This document shows, one piece after another, positions 1 to 12,278 of a stretch of DNA of 64,000 nt; positions within the stretch are counted from its first letter, which is position 1; each line of letters begins with the position of its first letter. A program made the position numbers and the translations under genes. Below the pieces are notes generated by a model, which was given only the letters and a program-made list of their open reading frames with translations, did not search any database and had not been told where the DNA came from. Source of the stretch: Lyophyllum atratum (Eukaryota; Basidiomycota; Agaricomycetes; Agaricales; Lyophyllaceae); NCBI GenBank assembly GCA_014905825.1, contig JACGCN010000028.1, positions 186,001 to 250,000 of the forward strand. The letters run 5' to 3'.

Positions 1-1212
1 TCCTCATCCTTGCTAACCTACCATCGCTCGTAGTCCGATGTACGATTCTGGGTCGACGTAAGCACCCGATTGCGTTTAGTTGACGGCTTGTCTCATATGC
101 GTGATACGAAACAGGTTCCAGCTATCTGAGGTGGCGTCAGAAGGTCCAAGGCACCGGAATATCTACCGAAAGGGCGGCCTATGTATTCGTTTTACTGAAT
201 GAAGACCAGTTGCCTCAAATCGATTCTCGATTTCGGTACTGAGCTGTCCAAGATGTCGGTACCGAAGCTCCAGATAACCATGAACATGAACGTCATCCCC
301 CCGGTTTCAAGATTCATCTCCGAAGACCGGCCCCCTACAAATCGAGAGGTTTTTCCGAGACTTCTCAAATTCTAAGATCGTACCTTAGGGAACTAGGAGA
401 AGGTTAAGACTATCCGTTTGATGCTGAAGGGTGATGCCTATCGTTGGGGGCGCCCGCCCTTGTACGGTATGTGTATAAACTTTTGGCGCGGAAACGAATC
501 GAACATCAGATTGTGAGCCTCCAAGTGTTCTACTATTCCGCTTTCGTTGAACTTACCACCATACTTTCCAGTGAGATGTCCGTTTTTGGGTTGATGTGGG
601 TTACCGATGTATCCTTGGACCTTTCATGTAGCGATTCACCGTCCCACATCGACATGTCACATCAAGCTTCCTGCGTATCTGAATACCGATGACACTATGT
701 ACTTACTTCTCTCGTGTCGTGTGTTGTGTCGTACTATAAGGAGAAGGCGTGTCGTCGATGTTCGGACGCATGCCACGGCTAAATCCTACTCGTCAGGGCG
801 CAAACCACCACGCTTCTCATCTTCCCTCCAATCGAGCTGAGGTCACCCAATGGAAATAGAAGGGCCACTGCGCGCGGACTCTACCCATATTGTGGATCAA
901 CAATGTCGTGGGCAGACTCATTTGCGAGACCATATCCTAGATGAACTGTTTGCGTGGGTTTTCACTGCATCTTGGGACTATTGCCAAGAATGCATATCAC
1001 AGTGCGCCAGAATACCAATATTGAGTGTCAAGTAGAATACGAGCGACAATTGCTAGATATGCATAGAGGTGAAGAACATACAGTTAAACTAATACATGTA
1101 CCTAATCCTATTTTATAAAACTATATAGTGCATATTATACTTACCCCATATACCAATACTTACGATTAAAGATACATAACAAACAACGTTCTCAGCAATA
1201 CACAGTCAATGT
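1..1212. other. No gene recognised
   Basis: Only short open frames on either strand, without family resemblance or convincing splice structure. The stretch from about 1080 to 1200 is AT-rich and probably contains the 3' flank of the minus-strand gene that ends at 1213. Confidence 0.5.
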
Positions 1213-3287
1213 TCAACGAACCGTAGTCTTCGGCTTTCGAGCCTTCGGCTTTTGAGTCTTCGGCTTTTGAGTCTTCGTCTTTTGTCGTTTCGCAGGGCGC
1301 GACGTATCACTCCCCTCCCCTGCACCTCGTTTAAGTGCGCCGTGGACTCGGCGGTTATGAGGCTTGATGAGGTCCAGGCGCGCGAAGCGAACGTTGCCCG
1401 GGCAATCAGGACAGTACGAATAAAAGGGCATATGGCCCATGCGAGTGGCGCGGATGTGGCGAAACAAGGTTTTCGGAGTCTTGCAAAGTTGCCCACACGA
1501 TCCCCCCCAGCGGCAAACATACATGCCGCCTGGACCGTCGGGAATAGCCTCCTGGATGTGCCGCACAAGGTGATTTTGGATGTCCCGCTGATATTGGAGA
1601 TCCACAGACCCTTTATCATTGGGCGTATATGTGTCGTGCCGGAAGACCTCGGTGCAGTTCGCCCACCGACACTCGTACACAAAGCCATCGTAGACGCCTT
1701 TGGCGAATTCTTCGTCGCGGCTCACGTCTGGGTGGTAGACGCTTTTGGTGGAGGTCGTTCGAGTGGAGGGGGTAGAAGTTTTCGGTTTCTTGATAGGGAG
1801 GGTGGAAGAGGCCGGAGCGGTCGAGGTAAAGGCACGGGGTTGGCTGGTGGCGAAGGCGTGATTCGATATATCCGTCAAGCTCCCTTCTCGAAGCACTCCA
1901 GACGGACCGGGTACGCGATAGTGGGAGGAGACGGTGGGAAGGCGCGACGAAGAGGTACCGGCTATGCAATAGTGGGAGGAGACCGTGGGAAGGCGCGACG
2001 AAGAGGTGGAAGTTGAGTCCCTCGCGGGGAACGGGTATTGGAGGGCAGAATTGAACGTGAAGTTAAAATTCATGTTCTGCTTGAAACTAGGTTGCCATTG
2101 ACTAGCCATATTATCCACAGCGTAGTACCGTTGTTGACCGGCGGTGGAGGACTGAGGAATGGTATAGGGGAGATCGTGACGGGCGACGTTCGCGTAGGGC
2201 AAGGCTGCCGGAGGTTGTGCCCCGTGACTGTGAGTGGCATGAGGTGGCGGCTGGCCATTGTAGACGTGGGGAAGGGTGGGGAGAACATGGTTCGGTAGAC
2301 CAAAGGCGAGATGCATAGGGTTCTGACTGGTACTCATAGATGTCGCAGGAAGGGTGGGGGGAACATAGTTCGGTAGACCGGAGGCGAGAGGCATGGTGTC
2401 CTGGTTAGTATTCATTGATGAGGGAGGGTGTGATCGGTAATAGTCATAGGTGAGGGGCGCCGGGGCGCCGTCATGTGGATGAACGTAGTGGAAGGGGGGA
2501 ACATAAGGAGCACCACCGCTCAGCGGGGGTGAAGTAGGGGCGTGCTGTTGCCTGTTGTAGAAGGTGGCATGGTCCGGGGGTGGTCCGCTATAGGCCGAGT
2601 CATAGTATGCGACGGAGGCAGGAGACGGGGCATTTGCCGTCATCATTTGTGGGTGAGGTGGTTGTAGTATCGTCGGTGGGTCGGAAACAGCCTCATTGCG
2701 GTAGCTAGAGTCGACCGTTGATCAATAAATGCATGTTCAGCAAGTAGGTAGAGAGCTCTTACCTGTAATCTCCACCCGAGCTTTCGTTCGACGATACTCC
2801 CCAGTCGATTTGTGGACCGGAACTGAAATCGGCTTGCTGAGAGCCGCCCATCCAGCTGTGATTGTAGATTGTAAGTACAACGACCGAGTGGGTAGTACAA
2901 GAATTGAGGCGTACATGGGGTTCGGGGCGACGAACTCTTCCGCGGTGGGCATTTCGAGGGGTATTTGCGAATGCGCGTCTATATCGCCACCTGCAAAAAT
3001 ATCGCTAAAGGGTGTATGAGTATGGCGAGTAGAAAAATAGACGATCGACAAACCTCATAGTGTCCGTGGTCCACTGGGCGGGCCCGAAGTCGGCGAATAT
3101 CGCTTGGGCGGCCTGTGAAGGTGGTAAGTCGTTGAGGTCTTCGAGGTTGCTGCAAAGATAAACATGTGTGAGTGTTGGTAAGTGTGAAAGGAAGAAGACC
3201 AACGAACGCTATAGGTTGAGTGCTCCTCTGAGCATCCTCAACATCGAACGCGTCTAGAATCTCGGCGAGCCCGTCGCGTTGCATCAT
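1213..3287 (-). CDS. Zinc-finger-like protein, five exons
   Basis: My model is complement(1213..2704, 2763..2855, 2915..2990, 3043..3149, 3208..3287). It keeps frame throughout and encodes 615 residues starting MMQRDGLAEI. The third-from-start junction (donor at 3042) is the least certain. The long N-terminal part is rich in Pro, Ser, Thr and Tyr. The C-terminal third has three Cys/His clusters: CRWANC followed by H-x4-H, then CRWGGSC with RHIRATRMGH, then CPDC with HNRRVH. These look like degenerate C2H2 fingers, so nucleic-acid binding is an inference. The protein ends in a Lys/Pro-rich basic tail containing KTQKPK repeats, a likely nuclear signal. Two internal duplications are visible in the disordered part, SSRLPTVSSHY twice and a GLPN-x-PTLP unit twice. 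The gene at 24921-26150 is a relative with the same CRW finger layout. Confidence 0.75.
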
Positions 3288-4952
3288 TAGAGAATGGGAA
3301 TGGAGGTTGGGGAAATGAATAGAGACTGGGAACGGAGGTTGGGGGAATGAATAACCTAAGCCACAGAGGCTGCCGTCTTATATACTGGGCTCGGGACGCC
3401 ATGGCGAATACTCCCTGTGTTCTCATGTCCCAACTTGGCCAGTGTAGCGGCCGGGAGGTAGTTCGAATTAGGAAATGTGATACTGACCACCGATGTACAA
3501 TGTTCTGCCCCACCATCAAATCACAATCTCCGCGAGGCATTGTTCTGGTTCATGACCAGGAAGGCGCCCAATATCGGACCGCTCGACTTTAGTTCGTCAC
3601 AACCACATTGACTCTGCACATAGCAACCATGGTGCAAGGCGCCGCAAATTGAGTCTTCTCTAGGTACAGTGCACCGAAAGGGCAATCGCCGGTGCACAAT
3701 TCTACACAGGCCGACGCTTGGGCCGACAATGGGTCTTCCGAGAAGCCTGACGCAAGTAGTGTTGGAAGGTCTGTGCAACTAGACGAGCGGGACGAACTCG
3801 CTGAAAGCACACCGGAGAATGGGTGCGGATGAGATATCATTGATACACGGGGTGCTCGTCGGTTGTGTGATCGGCCACTGCATAGTCTGGAGTTAAAGGA
3901 CAGACTCCGTGGGAGAAAGTCCAACCGTACAAGTATCGCGATACACCCGCTTTGACCTAGTTCAAACCACTCTTTCGAGAGACTTCTGCTGAGGGGCCCG
4001 ATGTACAGCTGTAGCGGGCGGTATAGGTCCAGTTAGTAGGGATGGTTGAGGAGAAGCGAGGCCAAATTCATCAAAAATTTGATTGAATCGACGCGCCCTA
4101 TTTGAATCGGGGTGGCGTGCACAACATCTTCAAACGACGACACATAGATCAAGCATTCTTCCTGACGCGGATGTATTTGAGCTGCGTCGGCGTCAATGTA
4201 TATTTTTGAGACGCACTGCAGCCCCGATATCCACCGTCACCATCGAGCTCAACCTTTGTGTGGCTCGGACTACAACCCCAAAATGGAATCCCGGGTATTA
4301 CCGTATTCCTGGTGGCAGTCAAAGCTGGGCAGTCGATACAAATTTTCACTTGTCGCCGAAAAACTATCACATTTGGTCTTCTAGATCTTCCACGGCCACT
4401 ACATGTCACCTCAAAATTTTTGACAAAGGAGAATACCACCGACGAGGAACAGTGCCACCCGCTCCGAGGTCGGATGTGCAGGCCACCATCAGGGTCCTCG
4501 CCTAGATCGCTTAGCCCACCACGATACACACATGGTCACATCTCGTACTCCGCATCTGCACAGAAGTTGATAGCCTCGTGGTCATTGTGGGAGGATCTCC
4601 GATGACAGGGCAAGATATGTTCTGGAAAGCAATAGTAACCGGACTCCAACCAACGGGGATCCTCAGTGGCGGACAAAGCGCCTACCAGATTTGTGCTGGT
4701 GCTCCTCTGGCCCTTTGACTTGGAGGAAATGGATTTTGTGTAAGTCTCTGCTCAAGCGCTCGTATATGCGCATACTAGATACCTCAATCTGCACGCACTA
4801 TTACCGAGTCGCGACTAATTAACTGCACTGGTCACCACGTGATTATGACGCGACGCGTCGTGTACCACGTGCATCAAAATTTCTGGATCGAAAAACTTGA
4901 ACTTGAACTTCCGTCTCGCTGTCACTGTGTCGGTTTATCCGTGGGCTGCGTT
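3288..4952. other. Intergenic, no gene recognised
   Basis: Overlapping open frames of 115-140 codons at 4083-4605 occur on both strands. None shows a family motif or clear exon structure. Around 3296-3352 there is a short imperfect tandem duplication (a GGAGGTTGGGG-containing unit twice) just upstream of the zinc-finger gene. Confidence 0.4.
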
Positions 4953-7411
4953 ATGCTCACATCCATCGTACGGTCCAGGACACGCAGGATCGACCTTTCT
5001 GCGGCCTCAAGAGCGGTCAACAATACTCGTCTCTTCGAGTTCAAGTCCTTGAACGTTCCCCATTGTCGGTGTGGATGCCTACGGTCGTTTTCGTCGTCTT
5101 CGAAGGTTTCTGCGGACCTGGTAGAGGGAAACATTATACCCACGAAAAGTATTAGAAATATTGCTATAATTGCCCATGGTGCGCTCCTTTACTCGTAATA
5201 CCTTGGTCTAAACGCGACTGACGGTGAATTTACAGTCGATCATGGTAAAACCACCTTGGTGGACCAGCTTTTGCGGCAGTCAGGAACCATAAAGCAGCTT
5301 TCGGCCACCGAGCAGGTTCTTTACACGCCAACTTCTTCCTCGGCCGCGAGTAACACTACCGCAGACAGCGCCATTGATAATGGGTTCATTACTCGCGTTA
5401 TGGACTCCAACGACCTCGAACGCGAACGCGGTATCACCATCTTGTCAAAGTGCACAAGCGTGAACTATAACGGAAACCTAATCAACATCGTCGATACACC
5501 TGGACACGCGGACTTTGGAGGGGAAGTGGAACGAATTTTGAGTATGGTCGATGGTGTTGCGCTGGTCGTTGATGCCACCGAAGGACCGATGACGCAAACC
5601 AGGTTTGTGCTCGGGAAGGCTTTGAAACGCGGTCTGAAGTACGCCCTTCCTCGTCTTGGTCCCGTGGCGTGTAACTGACCTCGTCATGTAGACCTCTTGT
5701 CGTCCTCAACAAGGCTGATCGCCCTACTGCACGTCCTGTCCAGGTTGAAAGCGACCTCTTTGACCTCTTCGCTACCTTGGGCGCCACCGACGAGCAAGTC
5801 GACTATCCCCTCCTCTACGCCTCGGCGAAGCAGGGCTGGGCACAGGACACACCACCCACACCCGCACCAGGCAGCCCATCCTCCGCGGAAGTGACCCCAA
5901 CCAACACCAACATGACCCCCTTATTCGACCTCATCCTCTCCCACGTCGAGCCTCCCACCCACCTCGACCGGACGCAGCCCTTCTCGATGCTGACGGTGCA
6001 GATCGAGAGCGACCCCTACGTCGGCATGCTGTACCTCGGGCGCATACATACTGGCATCCTCCGCGTCGGGGACACCGTGTGGGCTATCGACGCGGAAGGC
6101 AACAAGGTCGGCGATGGGAAGGTGAAGAAGATCTACGGCCGGAAGGGGTTGGAGCGCACGGAGAAGGATGTGGCTGGTGCGGGAGAAATCGTCAGCATCG
6201 CTGGTATCAAGAACGGCGGAGTCAACGTCACACTCATCCACCCCGACGGATGGAGCGAAGACGGGCCCAAACCCCTCCCAGTGAGTCCTCCCTCCCCCTT
6301 CCCCCACAACAGTTGGTTCCTGACGAACTACTACTACTACAGTCAACACCCATCGACCCCCCTACGATCTCCATATTCGTGCACGCCAACGACTCCCCCC
6401 TCGCCGGACAGGAAGGCACCAAGCTAACCTCCCAGCTCATCCGCGAGCGCATCTACAAAGAAGCCGAAACCAACGTCGCCCTCACCGTCCTCCCCGGCCC
6501 CACCTCCGAGTCCCTCGAGCTGCGCGGCCGCGGCGTCCTGCACCTCGGCGTACTCCTGGAAACGCTCCGCCGCGAGGGCTTCGAGCTCGGCGTCGGCCCG
6601 CCCAAGGCCGTGATGATACCTGATCCGGACCCGGAAAGGAAGGGAAGGATGCTGGAGCCGATTGAGGAGTGCACGGTGCTGGTGAGGGAGGAGTATGCGG
6701 GGTCGGTGGTGCAGAAGCTGACGATGAGGAAGGGGGAGATGATTAGTTATGATGCGGATGAGGATGGGTGGGTGAAGGTCGTTATGGAGGTTCCTGCGAG
6801 GGGGCTTATTGGGTATATGGCGGGCGAGTTTAAGAATGATGTTCATGGGCAGGGGTATGTGGCTTCGGATTCGGGTGGTACTTTTTCGCTGTGCTGATAA
6901 GGTGTTCTAGGACGATCAACCATATCTTCAAGGCGTATGAGCCGTACCGAGGCGCCATTGATACTGGTCGGAACGGCGCGCTGGTCTCTATGGCTTCAGG
7001 CGAACCATCCGGCTACGCCATCGCTCCTCTCCAAGCCCGGGGAACGATGTTCATCCACCCCGGTGGCCAAGGCGAGTCCATCCCATCCCCCCATCGCCCT
7101 TATGCTCCCTACTAACATGCTTGAACCTCACTTTAGTCTACCCCGGAATGGTCATCGGCGAGTCCTCCAAATCCCAAGACCTGTACCTCAACCCCTGCGT
7201 CAAGAAGCAGCTCACCAACATCCGCGCGGCGGCGGCGGACGAGAAGATCGTGCTGTCGTCCCCAAGGATCATGACGCTGGAGGAGTCGTTGGCGTATATG
7301 GGCGATGATGAGCTGGTGGAGATTACGCCGAGTAGTATTAGGCTGAGGAAGGTGGTGTTGGATATGAAGAAGCGGATGGCGATGACGAAGGGGCCGAAGA
7401 AGAGGGTGTAG
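4953..7411 (+). CDS. Mitochondrial TypA/BipA-type translational GTPase
   Basis: Model: join(4953..5178, 5236..5638, 5692..6280, 6343..6854, 6911..7071, 7137..7411), 721 residues. The start at 4953 was chosen because it gives an Arg/Ser-rich presequence ending near RSFSSSSK, typical of mitochondrial import. GTPase motifs are all present: HVDHGKTT (G1, about 76-82), RERGITI (switch I, about 138-144), DTPGH (G3, 162-166) and NKAD (G4, 216-219). The C-terminal half carries the TypA/BipA-specific region, with KLTNIRA-like and [20 protein letters not shown] sequence. TypA/BipA proteins are ribosome-associated translation factors. A role on mitoribosomes is inferred from the presequence. Intron 5 (7072-7136) has a GC rather than GT donor; reading through it meets a stop. 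Confidence 0.93.
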
Positions 7412-7736
7412 GGGGTGGTGCGGGTTTAGATGAGAATTATGTTTGGAGTAATTGAGTAGATGTTATTATACCAGCCGTATGTAGGGCCATAATATACAAC
7501 CACCCTTCACTATATAGCTTGCCTCTCGGATTGTTACACCTTTCCCTCTCATGAAGTTCGACGGACGAAGAGAGCACCTCGTTTGACCTGCATATGGATT
7601 CTTCTTGAGCGCGTAGGGTCTGCTTCCTGAAGAATATATATATAACGTTACATATCAGTACATACGTTGAGAAAATTAACAAGTAAAGACCGAAAAGCGT
7701 ATATCATGCACATAAAACCACAAACCAGCCAAGAGA

Positions 7737-9034
7737 TCATCGATTATACGTCGGCGGTGGTTCGTTCGGTGTATCATCCCGCCAAGTCGCCTGCGCTTGC
7801 CGAGCCTCTAGCTGCCTGATCTGCAGACGCAAATCATCGAGCTGCTGTCTCACGTCCGCATCCTCGTTCCGCGTCCCGCTGTCGGAGGGCATGGACGACG
7901 CCCCACCTTGTATGGACGCCATCTGCTCGTTGATTCTCCGCTTCTGCAGCTCCAAGTTAGACCGCGCGGATTTCGAGTCGGGGGCTGAAGAGGTCGACGG
8001 CTGGGCGGTGGATGACATGGGTATACTTGGTGAGGGAGAGGTGGTGGTGGCGCTTGTGTTCCCTGAGCTGGAGGTAGGCGTTGTCACGGTCTTGGGTAGG
8101 TTGTTCATCGTTGATAGTTTGGTGCTGACGGTACTGCTGAGCGCCTGAGGTTTTAGCACGGTGAAGGGTTGGAGTCGGCTATTCCGATTTTTTGGCCATG
8201 TCTGCTCCTCGTCAGAAATAGGCTCCATTGTGTGTTTTTGACGACGGCGAAGCCAAACTAGCAGGGCGAGTGTTATGGCGATTATGGCAAGCCCACCAAG
8301 GACCCCGCCGATGATTGCCCCAATGTGGGTATCCATCGATGTTCCCGTATTTCCGTCGGAGGGCGTCGGGAATGTTGTGGAGGTGCTCGATCCGGTTGAT
8401 GACGATGAAGCGCTATCATTCGAAGGCCATTTTAGCCTTAGACGATGAGGCAGCGGAAGGGAAAGTCACCTTGAGACGGAGGTGGTTGGAGTGCTGGCAA
8501 GGATTTCGAAGGGGGGTGAGTCTGCCACGAGCACATCGCTGAATTGCTCTAGTTCAACACGGAGGTCTGAAATAATATCATTTCGAGCTCACCTGGCCGT
8601 CGTAGCTCTGATAACGTATTGTTTCCTGATAGCACAAGTGTTAATGTAGCACTTATATGAAGATTTCGACTAACTTGGCCACTCACCTCGGTGGAATATC
8701 TGGCGGTATCGTAAACAGAGGACGAACCAAGTTGTCTATATCCAGTTGATCAAACAGCTCCGTGCCGTTCTTCTGGATGGTGTCGAAGAGGTAGATGTTG
8801 ACCTTTACTGGGTCCCCTTGCTCGGGCGTCACCTGCACATGGATAGTGTTGCCAGGAATGGCTGGTGGATCTGTTGCGTCGGGATTGATAGCGAGTTTGA
8901 GGGCAGACACTAGGCCTGGAGCAATAGAGGGAACCAGCCTGGCAATTCTTCCGATTTAAGCTAGAGCGTTGTGGAGGGCAACGGGAGAAGACATACCAAA
9001 GGATGCGCAACACTTCGTGGATCCTCGAAGCCAT
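7737..9034 (-). CDS. Type I single-pass membrane protein with cytoplasmic coiled coil
   Basis: Model: complement(7737..8412, 8470..8538, 8593..8625, 8687..8938, 8997..9034), 355 residues. The protein begins with a hydrophobic signal peptide (MASRIHEVLRILWLVPSIAP). A short beta-rich extracellular domain of about 100 residues follows, then a Ser/Thr stalk. A transmembrane helix follows (GAIIGGVLGGLAIIAITLAL) with a basic stop-transfer WLRRRQK. The cytoplasmic tail is Ser/Thr-rich with a predicted coiled coil near the end (RQQLDDLRLQIRQLEARQAQ). This layout recurs in agaric surface proteins of unknown function. The 54-nt intron 8539-8592 was chosen because the nearer acceptors break the frame. 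The gene converges with the TypA gene, whose stop is 326 bp away. Confidence 0.8.
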
Positions 9035-10718
9035 ACCAAAGAGCGGGCGCCTTGACCAGCACTGCCCTGGCAGCGAGCTGTGGGGGTGAGAAAGGAGAGG
9101 GAACGAGAACTGTGAGATACCCAGTTGCCACAAACGCTGATCATCGATCAAATTGAAACACCATGATCCCCCTGGGGCTGCGTAACCCTGCCCAGATTGT
9201 AGTGAGAATTCTCAGCGCTTCAGTCCTTGAATACGTCGACTGGTAAAGCGTATGGACTTCAAGCAACGCGGCTATGAGCAGAGTCCTTTTACGAAGGCTT
9301 TCGATTTGTTAACGTGACATGAATTGATATACATGTCTGAGCAATGTCTCCACAAGTGCTGAGTGGACTTGTGACATGTCGTGATGGCAAGACACTGACA
9401 GTTTGACGAATACAATCTTCGGCATCATGATCAGGTACCATCTTCTGACGGAGACGAACCGATCCCCAGAATGCTGCACTGTCAACTGACGATCCACGCC
9501 ATCATAGTCTTCGCGGTCATGAAAGGATGGGGTAGCGATTTATGGAAAGGGTCCAGGATCGTAGGAGCAATGTTGCTAGGGATATGACTGAGAGCACGAG
9601 TAGGACAGGCTTTACAAGAATTCTTGCTGGACGCTGGTCTTCGCATTTGCTTTAGAGTCTTCTTGTCGTGCAAAGAATTTCAACCGCGATGAATTGATAT
9701 CTACATCTAGATAGGGTTCATGGACAGAACTATGTCTCGAGGAGGCCGCACTTGGTCCGCACCGAGGAATCAAGCAGAACTTGGAGAAAAAGGCACACAA
9801 GGCACCTGGTGACTGGAGAGCATGCTTTCCATGAGCGATTGTCGATGGTCGTGTGGGCACGCGAGCGAGGGATCGACTCACTTAACAAATGCCCAACAAG
9901 TCCCTGACACATGAGCAAACGGGCTGGGTCAACCTTCACACGATTGAAGGGTATGTCGGAGAGCCTCCATACTATGATCTCGGGTTGCAGCAGAATCCTG
10001 CCTTCGCAGGAATATCGGGATCGATGATCATCGACGTTGAGCGAGAGAGTTGACTCCGAAAAGGCAATCGATTTCCACGGTCAATCATGAGATCGCTTCC
10101 GGACCCGGGTTGGCATGTTTGCTCCTCTCTCGAATGCTCTTAACATCTTCTAAGTCGCATAACTATCACTCGATGCTCCACCTCAGCTCAGCTGAGCTCT
10201 TAAGAGAAATGGAAGGATCGTGGACCCGAGGAAAATGTGTAAAAATCCCGGGGGGCGTGGAGACGATGTCGACCTAAAAGGCCGAGCAGCCATGGGTTTG
10301 TGAACGAGTACTGATCTCATGATTCGGATGGATCATCTACGGTTAAGACGATGGAAACTTAATCGCGCTAATCTTGGAGAATGCAGTGAGTTTATTACCT
10401 TGTCAATCTATATTTGCGATGCGAGTAACCCCGTGGTTTCAGAGGATTTTCCGTGTTCCAAAGGTTGCGCGTGGGCCCGCGTTAGACGTGATGCCGCCCA
10501 TACCTCGAGGCCAGCGCACACTCACCGTTCTTGAAAATACTTCACCGGCATGTACTTCCGAACAGGCGAAAGGACTCAATGAGCCACGTGTGGGCAACAT
10601 ATACCCGCACATGCTGCCTCTTCTGGGTGCGCGCTGGCGCAGGCCTCGAATGATCATCTGGACGTAAGCATTGTGCTTGAGGGAAGGCATAAGGCGCAAT
10701 GTGACCTTGGCGACGCAG
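9035..10718. other. Intergenic, no gene recognised
   Basis: Only short scattered frames on both strands. Nothing with family resemblance or a convincing exon chain was found. The right part must contain the upstream region of the glucanase gene. Confidence 0.45.
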
Positions 10719-10725
10719 TATATAA
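10719..10725 (+). promoter_or_regulatory. TATA box of the GH16 gene
   Basis: TATATAA lies 57 bp upstream of the GH16 start codon, a spacing shared with other secreted-protein genes in the window. Confidence 0.6.
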
Positions 10726-10781
10726 CCCTCAGCTATGCGTTGCGTCTTGTAGGCTTTTGCGCAAATCCCGATTATTCCAAC

Positions 10782-12278
10782 ATGAAGGCTACTGTTTCAG
10801 CTCTTGCGCTTCTCTCTTTCGCTAGCACAGTGCTCAGCGCAACCTACCCTTTGTCCGATAACATCGTAGGATCGGCCTTCCTGAACGCATTTAGCGTACA
10901 AGCCATCTCAGATCCTACACACGGTCGAGTGTATGGGTCCATTCTTAACACCCATCTTTGTCATGAACTCAACCTTTTTCAGGAACTATGTGGACAAGGC
11001 AACGGCACAAAGTCAAAACTTAACGTTCTCATCGAGTAACACCTTCATTCTTCGGGCCGACTTCAAGACAACACTGAGCGCTGGCGGTCCCGGTCGGAAC
11101 TCTGTCAGGATCAAATCAAATAAGGTGTACACCACCCATGTTGCGGTGTACGTCTCGAGTGCTTGTTTCTGCACTGGAGATGACGCTCATCCTGACTATA
11201 GCTTCGATGTGCGACATATGCCACAGGGCTGTGGGTAAGTTGGTCGAGTTTTGATCACACGGAAAGTCCCTGAATTGTGGTTTCGCCAGTACATGGCCAG
11301 CGATTTGGGAAACGAATGAGTCCAATTGGCCTAATGGGGTAAGAAAGTCCTTCACCTCCTAGCGCAAGCATAACGTAAACGCGCTTACACTCGACAGGGA
11401 GAAATAGACATCGTGGAAGGCGTCAACGACCAAGGCCCTAATGCTGCGACATTGCATACTGGTTCAGGTACGCGCCATTTGAAGGTTTCTACCTTCCGAA
11501 CCCTTATTCTCCGTCTGCTTTCAGGTTGCACGATGCCTGCATCACGTCCTGAAACTGGGTATGTTCTTCACACCATAGTTACTCTCAGGTGCCCTAACCT
11601 GGACGTAGAACCCCAACGCAGCTCGACTGCAACGCAGCCGTGAACGGCAATGCAGGTTGCGGTGTCAAGCTAAGTTCAAGCACGAGTTACGGCCCGGCCT
11701 TTAACAACAACAAGGGTGGATGGTTGGTCTCCTTAAATATAGGCTTTAGCCTGTGTCGATCCTCACGATGTTCAACGATTCTTCAGGTACGCAGTAGAAC
11801 GGACAAACACCTTCATCAAAGTCTGGTTCTGGGCGAGGAACGATGGGTCTGTTCCCGCTGATGTCAAGAACGGCGCTTCAACCGTCAATACCGATAATTG
11901 GGTACGAGAACGAACATCTTCAAAGAGGTTACCTGCTAATGACATCACAGGGCATAGCCTCAGCGTTCTTCCCGAATACCAGCTGTGATATCCCATCGCA
12001 TTTCAGCCAGCACAATATCATCATCAACTTGACATTCTGTGAGTCGTGTCCCGATGTTCCCTCGAATGTTGAATCTCACACCTGGCATCGTCAGGTGGTG
12101 ACTGGGCGGGGACTGTGTATGGTTCCTCGGGTTGCCCGTCTACCTGCGTTGGTGAGTGCGGTTGTTGGTTCTGTCAAAGCCCTGAGATTGATCGCTGTAT
12201 ATAGACTATGTCAACAATAACCCGTCCGCATTCTCGAATGCTTACTTCGACTTCGCCTCCCTCAAGGTGTACTCCTAA
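10782..12278 (+). CDS. Secreted GH16 endo-beta-1,3(4)-glucanase
   Basis: Model: join(10782..10930, 10983..11147, 11202..11234, 11290..11338, 11398..11467, 11525..11558, 11609..11722, 11787..11901, 11951..12038, 12095..12151, 12205..12278), 11 exons and 315 residues, in frame throughout. A signal peptide occupies about residues 1-20 (MKATVSALALLSFASTVLSA). The GH16 catalytic signature is GGEIDIVEG, with Glu134, Asp136 and Glu139 as nucleophile, helper and acid/base. Flanking blocks (GTWPAIWETN, NNNKGGWYAVERT, IKVWFWARND, NIIINLTFCGDWAG) match fungal laminarinase-like GH16 enzymes. The likely substrates are beta-1,3/1,4 or 1,3/1,6 glucans, either of the fungus's own wall or of plant material. 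Which one cannot be told from sequence. Several exons are only 33-57 nt long. Confidence 0.93.

Noticed and set aside
1252..2016. 254-codon plus-strand open frame
   Set aside because: It lies entirely opposite the zinc-finger-like gene, whose splicing and motifs are convincing; composition mirrors the antisense codons.
4083..4605. Overlapping frames of 115-140 codons on both strands
   Set aside because: No family motif, no consistent exon chain, and no strand clearly favoured.
8566..8592. A 26-27 nt intron in the type I membrane protein gene
   Set aside because: Too short and leads to a stop; the 54-nt intron ending at 8539 keeps the frame.
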